A stretch of DNA of 64,000 bases from Membranipora membranacea (taxonomy: Eukaryota > Bryozoa > Gymnolaemata > Cheilostomatida > Membraniporidae), in NCBI GenBank assembly GCA_914767715.1, contig OU612075.1, forward strand, positions 19,282,001 to 19,346,000. Reading direction: 5' to 3'. The notes beneath the pieces are model-generated. The model was not told the DNA's origin, did no database searches, and saw nothing but the letters and a program-made list of their open reading frames with translations. Shown piece by piece: positions 28,001 through 40,000 of this stretch. The position numbers and the translations under genes were made by a program. Numbering within the stretch: the stretch's first letter is position 1; every line of letters starts with the position of its first letter.

Positions 28001-31000
28001 CAGTGCATGAATTCCTTTGCTCAAGCTATCTATTTCTTATAAACTGTCTGTTTATCTGTTTATTTTTGCAAATTTAGATAAATATTATTTTGGTTTTTAT
28101 GACCCACATAGCAGAATGTATGATGGTAAAAACAGGACGTCTGAAGGATCATAGGTATTCAGAACAAAACTTTGTCATCTGATTGATGCATATACATTTT
28201 TAATAACAGTGTTTTGGAGTTTTGATGGAGTGTTGACATATGAAACAGCAGTGTTTTGAATTTTGTATGCAGCTTGGAAGATTGGGAATTAACATGACAT
28301 CATGATCATGATCATCATAGGAGTCTTTAATCCATAAAAATTTATAAAATTATATTGCACTTGTGCTCATGTCCCAATAATGAAATAAAAAAGCCTAAGG
28401 AGAACTGAAATTTCAGAACATATTTCCTTCTAAAAATTAAATCATCGGACGGAAAACATCAGGAAAATGTCCGCCCTGTACAAGGAAGGGTGGGGATAAA
28501 GCAAGGAGCACTAGAGTCTGGTGATCCATCAAAGATGTTTACAGCAACACACATAGGTCATGTAAACAAGGTACAGACTTATACGCTGACAGGGCGTACA
28601 AGGAAAATTTTTTTATCTCTTGATCTCTTGATGTACTGACATGATTGCCATGGTTATTTTGTTGTTATTAGTGTGAAATCATCTTTGGGATAAAGCAGCA
28701 AAATTGCTTTGTAATTGGTCAAAATTTGGGAAAAAAAAGACGACAAACAAGTTGAGGTCACCGATACCAAATTAAATATGACGCTCGCTCGGTTGTGGCC
28801 ACATCATGAGGCCACAAGGACATATGGCTAGATGAAAGCGCTTTTTGGAATAAATGTTGACAAACTTGAATACAGTTGAAAAATTGCAGATCAAATAAAT
28901 GTTGGTGACCCACTTTTAACTCAAGCTTGTAATTATAATATGATTGATATGATCGGGTATGAGATACGATTGAAACAACCACACCTCCTGTTTTACAAAG
29001 CTTCCGTGTGTTTCTAAAGACATCAGGTCTTAGCCTTGTCATGAGGCTACTTTTTTTGTTTTGTTTTACCCCCAAAACAAAAAAGAAGCCGCGTGACAGG
29101 GCTAATCAGCTCTTGCTTTGCCCGATCTACCAGCCTAATCATGCGCATAAAGAAGACAAACTTTCGATACAAATCGATCTGAACAGGATAACAAGGGATA
29201 ACACTCTCAAGTCAATAACCTCTTAAACAATCAGGATCCTCTTACAAGTTCACATTTTCACTGCATGTTGGCAAACGGCCTCCATTATGTCATGATCAGC
29301 TGAGATCCTGGTCCGGGGCAGGATTTAACAGAATGTCCTTTATTCAAAGACTACATACACCAGTTCAAGTTGACTCGCTGTGCATAATAACAGGTATATG
29401 GTGGTGACATTGGCCGATTAAATGGTTGTGGCAATGGTAAGGTCAAGTCTGATTGAACAGGATGCATAAAATCAACACCTAAAATGATGGTCAATAATAC
29501 TTGAACATAAAGGATGTTGAAAATGTCTGGATGAAATAATCAGGAAAAACTTCACAGATGTGATTGACTCTTGATCGATGAGTCATAGGTTGACAACTCA
29601 TGTCCATAGAAGATCCCACCAGGATGTATAACTAGAACAACACTCCACCTTCTATATACCGGTTTCTCTGGAAATTACAATGTTGTCATCGTAAGAGTTG
29701 CCTCCATTCAATGAACAACAGAGGACTGTCTTCTGACACCAAGTACTACTGAACAGGATACAGGGAAATTATGTGGGTCAATCTCACAAGGATGCTGAGA
29801 TGTTTAGAAAAGGAATACATCACATGCACCTTCACAGCTTACTTCATATTAGATGTGATGATGGCTGATGATTCACCACTTGCCGACTCATGGTTAGAGA
29901 AAATGATATCATCCTATAGCAGGATCCAATTAAGATGACTTTCCTTTTGTTCCTAGTTTGTCAAAAAACCTGACATTTGATAATAATTATAGATCATTTG
30001 AGGAATTCAATTCCTCTAGCAAGTAATTGGCAATCAACTTTATTATCATTATATATCATATCCTTTTATTCAATCATGGTTTTGTTGCAAATAATCAAAC
30101 TGCTATTTTCAAGCTCTTTCACTGAATCATCACTTCATAAGATGATAAAAAGTCTGAAACACAGATCATCAGACTGTTGTATCGTGTCAGTGATGGTTTT
30201 GTTGCAAATAATCAAACTGCTATTTTCCAGCTCTTTCACTGAATCAGCACTTCATAAGATCATAAAAAGTCTGAAACACAGATCATCAGACTGTTGTATC
30301 GTGTCAGTGATGACTAGTAATAAAGAGCCAATGGGTCAGTCACAATTGGCAACTTGAAATGGGACCATAACCCGGTATGATGAGTTCAACATAGCAAGTA
30401 ACGCCAGTAAGGCAAAATTTCTACATGTTTTAATGTTGACTCAAATGCTATTTTTTGGTATTCTTCAAATGTCTATACACACTTCTGATATATCCTTAAA
30501 CATGATTCATCATTATGTAGCTTTCAAAGTCTTTGCTACAGACCACATCTCTTCCATTATAATAATTTATGACAGGATTGTTTATGTTGCATGCTGTCCA
30601 GTTTTAAATTGCACCATGATTTGTTTGCTGCTTTTTCTCATGCCCTACACCATGACAAGCGTGACACCAATACCGTCATCATTCAAGTACGGCTGACTAA
30701 AACAGTCGACAGCATCATGAATCATCAAAAGAGTTGTCTACTGCATGATTCCCATTTCGGCGCTGTTTCTCATTATATACCAGACTGTGTTCAAAATCAG
30801 AACCACACATTAGAGCACTTGACACCACCTGCCACATTCACTTAACACTCACCTGTCGTGACGCGATGTCAGCCTCGAGCAGTGCGTGTTTCTTCTGTAG
30901 ATTCTGCACTGAGGTGAGATCTTTACCGTAATCCTCGCTCATCAGCTGAGCCTCCACTTCAGCCAGCCAGATCTCAAAGTCCTCTATGTTACGGTTATAC

Positions 31001-34000
31001 TGCTGCTCCTCCACCGCTTCGTTCAGACCTCGTGTCTTCTTATCTGTGGCGTCCTTGAGACCCTCCCAGGACTTCTCCAGTTCAGCAGCACGCTCTCTGT
31101 GAACCAAAATTAGAAAAAAAACTGGATTAGTGCACTTAAATAATTTTGAATAAAACTGGAGAAATAGTGAATATATATTTAGGTCTGTCGCCCAATAATT
31201 GCACATCAGACGTAATCTAGATTCTATACTTTAAAGATAAAGATACAATATTTTAATTCAATGCTTTTAAAACTATTAATTTCATATTATATAATCTACA
31301 TAAAAATATATAGTTCCTATATATATTCAGAGATTTTTCATTCTTACTCATGATGATTATTGCCCATTCACCCCTTCAGATTTATGATTTAATAGCAATC
31401 CATAACAGTTGATAAACTAATATTATGGTCATACAATAGGAACAGCATTGTATTATGTACATATTGTTATGTCCATATAACCTAAATGTGTACATATAAC
31501 AATGTCCGTAAAAGCAAATTCCACATAACCATAACAGTCCTCCAAGCCAGTTTCCAATATGAGCATATAATTGACTAACACACCCATCAATCCATTATTA
31601 TATGATATAAATATGTGCACTATAAGAAAACCTTGGCCTGATAAAAAATCTGAATTTATAATAATAGCAAAAACAGATTAATTTTTACATTATTTGGTAA
31701 TATGGCAGTAATAGTAAGAGTAGTATAGTGTGACTACTTACTGAATGACATCAGCCATATAGTGCTCCTTGCCGATAAGGTCCTCGGCTGTCTCTCTGTT
31801 CTTGGTGATTCTCGGCTCATTAGAAGCGACCTCAGCAGCGAAAGCCTCGTGTTTCGTTTGTTTACCTGCGTAAAAAGAGATCAGACTGCTAGGTGAAGCG
31901 TTTATATCTCGCATATTCACAATGCTCAGACTTCAGAGCCTAAACTTGCGATGGTTACAATGATTATGCTTGATTTCATGCTCATCTCTTTGGTGCACTG
32001 CGCTTAAACCACTGCTGCTACACAGCCAAATGTGTGCTTATAGAGTTCTGTGTAGCTCAAAGCTAATAAAATAAGGCTGCAATCTCAGCATTGTCACCTA
32101 ATGAGCAAATAATTTGCACAAACTGATCGTCAAAATTAGGGTATGAAATTAATCATCTACCGGCACGGGCGACGTAGTTATTTCTTACTAGTGCATACTG
32201 TACAGTCATTAGCTGGTGCGACGTAGTTATTTCTTACTAGTGCATACTGTACAGTCATTAGCTGGTGCGTAGATTTCATGCCCTGATTTTGAAGATCAGT
32301 TTGCGCAAATTATTTGCCCATTAGGTGACAATTATGAGATTTAAGTCTCATTTAATTATCTTGGAGCTATGCAGAATTCAATGAGCACGAATTTGCATGA
32401 GCGGCAGCAGTAGTTTAAGTGTAATTACTTGAAAGTACAACAAGTTGAATTATCGCTGACCAAGTAAACATATCGAGACATGTATGTTCATAATGAAATC
32501 AGCTAAAAATATTTTGTTGTCGGGGAGGAATTTTTTCAGAGAAATTGGGCTATTCAATTTTTGATTCCATTCTTTAAAAGATTAAAGCTTGCTGCGCACA
32601 GTGGTCTGTTCCTGAGGTGTTGACATATTGTATGACGTACCTTGCAGGTTTGTTGGCTCCTTGTAGTTGGCATCGTTAGCGATTTTCAGTTTCTCGTTGA
32701 TCCAAACTTTAGCCTCATCACAATCTCTCTCAAACAGCTGATAGGAGTAAGACGACTCCAGCTTCTCTCTGCGCTCAGTGGAGGCATTAGATAAATTATC
32801 TCTGCGCTCGTTCAGGGCTACTCTGCGATCTGTCACATCAGGAGCTGCATAGTGCTCAGTACTCACAAGTCGCTGTAAATATAATTGTTGAATGTTTGAT
32901 AGATTATAGTATATTTAAGTATACAAAAAAATCATCATACCCTTGTTTATTTAGTGCGGCGTACACAGTTATGATCGTAAGCGTGAACCCATTTCAAGAT
33001 TTGGGAGAATTATGCTTTAACCAAACAGATGATATGTTAAGTTAGGGTCAGAAAACACATGGAAGACAGCCGAAAGTGTAATGCTACTGCATATGATATA
33101 ATGTAAGCCATAAACGAAATATATATATATGTGAATATACATATAAAATAACATTATATAGTCTATGATATGAAGTAGTACAAACCTTAGCGAACTCATC
33201 GAGTAAGGAGAACTTGACATCCTGAGCTGCTAGCGATGTCTCAAAGTCATTGTGTTTCTTCAGCAGAGCCTCCGCCGAGTCGAGCGAGTCACCGAGGTCC
33301 TCGTTACTGAGGAAAGCCTCCTGTTTAGCCATCCATGTCTCCGCCTGCTCTGCATCTCTGTAGGTAAAATAAATACTCTTACGTGTAATATTCTGGTTGA
33401 TAACTAAGTATGTTCTTTTTTTTACAATTCAAGCAGTTTTATAAGAGTCCTGTGAATCTATACATAAACAGAGTAGCAGTTTTGCAATATGTAGTAGGAA
33501 ACATAACTGTAAGAATGTTGTTACAGCTATGTAGTTATGGGAAGTAATAGTTTCCTCTATTAATCGGGATTTGTCCCCTCTCTGCAAGTTTCTTCATAAA
33601 GGAGCTAGCTCCAAAATATGCAACACTTGTATATAATAATGTGCAGTTACTGAACTTTACCTGTAGAAAAGCTGAAGGTCCATACACTGATTGTACTCTA
33701 CAAGCTTAGCCTCCCACAGCTCATTGATCTCTTGCTTATCTCGCTCCAGTTCATCTAGTTTCTCAGCAATATCTGGTGAGAGATCAGTGATGTCCTTACC
33801 TCTAGCAACAGCCTCATCAAAGCTGTCAGCTCGTGAATCGATCTCACCTAAAATAATAATTAGAAATTTTGTGTCACAGTAAAAGGTATATACACACCAT
33901 TGAGGTTTTGGGATTGTTTTAAAGCTCTTAGTCAAATTAAGAGAACAGTGACAAGCTCTAAATTAGACTTGGATCTCATATCATTTCATAAGTTTTGTAC

Positions 34001-37000
34001 TTAAACCAATGAAGTGAACATTAATTGCCTAAACTTATTGCTGAATTATGTTAAAATCCAATCTTGCTGAAGAAATTTCAGTTATTTGTCATGCTTATGC
34101 AAGGCATCGGTAGGTTCTATAAAACAACAACAAATCAACTCAAAATAAGCTATTGTGCATTCCTTCACCATGACATGTATAAATAACTGTTATAATGAAG
34201 ATGTAGATTGGCGACAAGCACCAAACACCTACCTTTATGCTCCTGATGACGCTCGAGGAGATTCTCGGCCCCGCTGACATCCTGTGCCAGCTCGTCAGCG
34301 TTGATTCTTGCCTTCATATCGTTAGCCCAGCTTGTCAGGTCTTTGTGATCAGCCAGGAATGACTGCAGCTTGTAAGAGTCATCCAAAGCAGCTTTCCTTT
34401 CTTTGGCCTGGATACAGACAGGGAGAGTTTATTGTAATTGACTTTCAAATAGAGACATATTAAACATGTACATCGCTGTCTCAACTGAAGTATATATCTA
34501 TAGGGTTATTTGTTCTATACAATAGGTCTAATTTACCAGCCTATATATCGGGCCAATGGCGTAGGTGGCTTTTGTGGGGTCGATACTAAATACCCTTTAC
34601 CCTTGCCTGCCGTTGCAGGCTACTCCTTTTACAATGGGGCAGAGGGGAATCTTTATACTGCGCGCAAGCACACAGTAGACCTCCTGTATTTATGATCATG
34701 ATCCGAACAGAGAAACTATGTATGCATATGGATGGTGTTGATGAAGAAGAAACTAGCTATAATATTATTCATTGGAACATGGAGCTACTCACTCCTGTTT
34801 CACGTAATCACAGCAGACAATAATCAAGACCAGTTCACCAACGAAAGCCGAGGAATGCCCCTTTGATTAGTAAGACATCACCATACACACCTTATTGTTG
34901 AGGTCATCCCACTGTCTGAGCACCTCATCCAGTTTCTCCTGTAGCTGCTCCTGGTTATCGGGCTGCGCCGACTCGAGCTGAGCCGCTGATGCCTTCAGCA
35001 CCTCAACCTCATCCTGAAAAAGTAACTTATCATGTAAAATATGAACTGAAGTTATTGCACTATCTACCTATGTTAATTCTACTAACTGGCTTTCACCAGA
35101 AGAAAACCAACAAGCTCACAGTATCGATCGAGTTGCGTATGAGTAGGTACAACCCTAGCCGAAATTTTTGTGACTTGGTTGCCAAGATGATATAACATAT
35201 ATTCATGGATCCATGAAATAATCACATATGGCAATTTTATTTTCTTCCGCCTGCAACAAAAATCCCAAACTTAACATCCAGTATCCAAAAACAGAGTAAG
35301 ATTGGCCATTGTGTGTTCCTGCCAATATGATAGCTCTGTTAGTCTCAGGTCTCGGAATATATTTTCTTTTTTTTAACACTTTTATCGGCAGTCTATTTCA
35401 TTCCAATAGCTGAATTATTATATCTATGTTCATAACTGACCTGTAGGACCTCGAGATCTTTCTCCATACCCTCATGTTTTCTCTGCAGTGCCTGTACAGA
35501 GGGTAGATCCTTACCCAGATCATCAGTAGAGAGGATAGCATCCTTCTCTTTGATCCACTCCAATGTCTCGTCAACGTCTCTATATTAGGGAAGTAAAAAG
35601 TATGATTTGAAATTTTTTAATTCATTAGCCTATGTATAAAACATGAAGAAATGTGAAGTTATACTTGACCTTGCTTGTACATTAAGCTGGACCGAAATTA
35701 TGCATTGCAGCAACTATTCATAGCATGAAGGTAATTATGATGAGTTTTGCTTACTGCTACCCTTTTGAATATGACCTCCAACAGCAAGCATGAGAAATTG
35801 AGGTTTAAGGAATGAGACAAAGTAAAAGAAGGGGGCCTGTGTCGACATTTCCACATACCTGTTGAACTGCTGGATCTCGTGGTTATTCTCGAGTCCTTTC
35901 TCTCTGTCAGCGGCGGAAGCTTTAATCTTATCCCAGGAGAGGTTCAGCTCCTGCTTCTTAGACTCGATGAGCTCAGAGTCGGGATGTTCCTCTGAAATAA
36001 GCTTATCGGCCTCTGTGTTCACATCAGTGATTATCTCCTCATATGCGTGCATGTCCTGAAGAGTAATATATATGTCTATTACTCAGCATATACAATTATT
36101 AAGTGTGGCAATAACATTTCCAAGTAAGTATATTGATATTCGAGGGGAACAGGTTGTTCTTTGAGGAGTAGAACATTCAGCTTTGCTTAGCCGCTGTTGC
36201 TGACTTGTTATCATTATAGAAAATAATCATAATTTATAAATATAATGTCATTGAATGTTACAATACAACTTAGGAGTTATCTCTACAATTGTGCAAACTA
36301 GGCAACTCAAATAAGGTTAATATTTTTACTTCATAATTCAGCATCCTATTAAATAATAAAGATAGGATGTCTGACTATTCATAACAAAACCTTGGACAGT
36401 TCTGGGGGAGAGTTTTTATATACTTTTCACATCTGTTTCCCCTGTTTAACACGGGCATGCAGATATTTTATCCTTCAGATGGTTAGATTTGAACTTTTGT
36501 CTAGGCTTTTTGAGACAGACCATTGTTTGGCTGAGCCCCAAACTTTACATCGAACATGAGACAAACCTCATCACAGATATCTAACAGCATAGATTTATTA
36601 CACATACAATACAGTAAAGCTATAATTGGCCTAATTATAGAGTTACAGTATTGTCTGGATAAGGCAAACACAAGCGATCTAAGTGATTTACTGGATTTAG
36701 TCTGATTTAATCACTGTCCTTAGTGCATGTACATCCTGTGTGATTTATATCACTGCACGCCAGTACACGCTATGCCATAAATGTTCAGAGGCATTCAGCT
36801 GTGTCAAATCCATAAGAAAGTATTGAAGGATAAAACGCCCCCACAGTCAAAAGTATGCCTGATACCCACAAAGGTATGCCTGATACCGGCACAAGCAGCA
36901 AGTATATCAAACATTGAGTGGGATATACTCAAATGAATTGACCACAAATTTGTTGATGATTCATCCTATTCTTATTTGGCTGATAAGAGAAATCAATATC

Positions 37001-40000
37001 TCAAAGACAGGAGATTCTTTTATATTACATCAAGAAAACCCAGAGAAACAGAAAGATTTAGTAATAGCAGAGTCTTTAAATAATATCTACAATCTCTGAT
37101 AGTAGTAAAACTAGTAGCCTCGCAAACTTCAGCCATCTTTTTTGTTCACATACCTTGAGGAAGACATCAAACTTCTTCTGCAGTACGATGTTAATCTCGA
37201 GATCTCCTCCCATCTCATGTGAGAGTACTGTAGCCTCATGCTCTGATATCCAGGCGAGGGCATCATCCACGTTCCTCAGGTAGACCTGCAGCTGCTGGGC
37301 CTGGATCAGCAGCCTACCCTTTATCTGTAACTTCAGCATCAGCTGGTCCCATAGCTCATGTAGTTCTACCAGACGGGACTGTAATATGACGATAGAAAAG
37401 TGTTTATTTTACTGTATATAATCTTTTAGCAGTAGGCCTATGATGGTTAGAATGTCAGTCACTGTGGTTTGTTCTATAGTGGGCGTACATATGAAAGGCA
37501 ACACTTCTAGCTAGACTGACTTGTCTTCAGTTGGGGATAACACAACATGATTGTATTATCAGAGTACAGGTACAAATGCCCATAGCACTGAGAGGCAAGG
37601 AAAGCAAGATTGTCTGTAGGCTGCTCTAGAGTTTTGTGATAATCTCTGTGAGTGTATCTATAACAGCGACCAGGGAGTAGAAACTCATCAGTACAATTTG
37701 TAATAATGTCATCAGACAGACATTTTGTTATAGGATGCCATGACATCAATGCAGTGTCAGTTTGATACATTTTACCATATCATGCATCTGTTTATATTTG
37801 TATTGTATTTATATGATATTATAACTTGCAAAATACTGACTGTCACACACGGACAATGTTTTCACATCTGGCATATCAATACATATTGTTTTCCAAAATA
37901 CTGATCAGGCAATAATGTCGACGTAACAAGGCGGACATTTGAAAAATGCAATGCATCAATTGCGATCTACCGGTTCAATTTCCTGCAAGCAAAAGGTTTT
38001 GGTGGTCATTAAGTGATAAAACGAATTACTATTAACTTTGGTGGTCATATGTTAATGATTTCTTGCTTGCCGCCTATGCCTATGCATCGGGATGGGGCAT
38101 GTGATATGACAACTTAATTTTTTTTCTAATCAACCTTATCAATTGGAAATAGACATTTACAATCATTTGAGAATTAGAGTTTTAGGTAGATGCCTATATT
38201 ATTCCAAAAACATCCTAATCGTTCACACTGATGGTTGCTTTAGCGTCGAGACTTCATCGCTTGTCTAGTCAATTTGAAATAGACATATGTAATCATAGTA
38301 ACTGGGCATTTAAAGAATTAGTGTTTGAAGTAGATGCCTATTTATGATTTCTCAAAATGTCAAATTCACTCACGCTGATGGTTGTTTTAGCAAAGTGTTC
38401 AGTGTTGACCATCTCCCCTCCGCTCGTGTCCAGGTTATCGATGACATACTTATGTCCGGCTACCTCAGCCTCGAAGGCCTGATGCTTCTGTATCTTAGCT
38501 GACAGGTTGGTCATCTCCTTCCATGATTCCTCACTGGCCGTCTTCAGCTTCTCCTTAATCCAAGACTCTAACTCATCTACAAGCAGAATAGATTTATTAG
38601 TTGGTACTAAGGCCAGGACATAAATATTCCCGATTTAGGAGCACTGGTTCATTAATTTATCACCACTCAGAAAACATGTTACTATTCTGAAAACACAAAA
38701 TTCCATGAATTGAACTAGAACTTTTTGGATATGCCTTGCTGCTGCTGTTGTGCACATAGGCCTACAGCCTGACCATCATCCAAGATAAAACCAAACACTC
38801 AGTCCTTAACAGTATAGCCTAGACTTTTACTGAGAGAAAGGCAGACATGAGAATCCCTCAGTTGAATTTATAATGATGTACAGCAATCATGTACAGTGAC
38901 CTTGCTGAGTGGCAATTTACATGATAGGTTTTTATTGACTACCATAAAGTAAAATCAATACAATAGCAACCCATGTAGTAGTAATGTATTCTCTTATTGG
39001 AAATGAATCTATCATATAAGCCTAAGCAGTGCATTTTCATGTAGGCAATATCTATAGCAGTCTCTTACTAGTCTCGCTCATATAAAGAAAAGAGTTTCTG
39101 AATAGAAGTTGGCTATCGCAGCTCAACCGACTATTTTAGATAGCCGTAAACCATCAGTAGTTCTCTTGTGTATGAACAGTCATAGCCTTATCTACATATC
39201 CCACCTTTCTCACCTAATCTAAATAACCCATCACTATTTACTTCAGTATCTCAACGATTTGCTTATCATATACTCATCTCAAAGGAATGCAGCCAATTAT
39301 TTGGGAGGTTAAAAGGTTGCTTTATATAGCAGGCTAGCTGAAACGCCCTGGTGATGAAACAGCCTAAACTGATGCTGACATAGCAACATAGCCGGCAGTA
39401 TTTAATTACTTGTGATTGCACACTGGCCTAATTTGCTGACTTGTGCTGTCAGAAACTTGTTGTTCATTAGAAGCAACCAGATAGATCAAAAAGCAGCTTA
39501 ATTCTACAGCAATAAATTCTTTTTGCCAGAATTGAAGAGACACTATACTATATGAGAGTAACAACGACTAGATTGCTTTGATAGTGGCATCACATACACA
39601 CAGATACACACATATATACATATTCACGATAGGATATCATAACTATTCAACAGGGTCCGAATTGCAAGGCCAATTGGCCATTTTCTGCAGACTTATTGAG
39701 ATACCCAAACAACCAATTTGTAAAGTAGCTCACCAGCATCTCGCTTGAAGAACTGATACTTTCTGGCATCCTCCAGCAGTTTCCTCTTTGCACTCAGGGC
39801 ATCCTTGAATGCAGAGTATCTATAAATACACAACAATGTATTTCTTACTATTCATCATGCACTAACATTATAGATAAAAATTTAACTAGAACAAACATAT
39901 CACAATTGATCTGCGTATATGGAACTAGACATAATAATCAGAAGTGTATAATTGTATCTCTCTGGTTATGGGTTTTTGGCATGGCAGGAACATGCCTGCT

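Larger units (their letters stand above)
27783..30852. other. Alpha-spectrin intron 13, the longest intron in the gene (3.1 kb)
   Basis: Contains a mini-foldback (29031-29104) and a 117-bp duplication (30076-30309). No ORF resembles a known family. Confidence 0.5.

Noticed and set aside
29977-30357. 126-codon ORF in intron 13 as a gene
   Set aside because: Its length depends on the 117-bp duplication, and there are no homology or gene signals.
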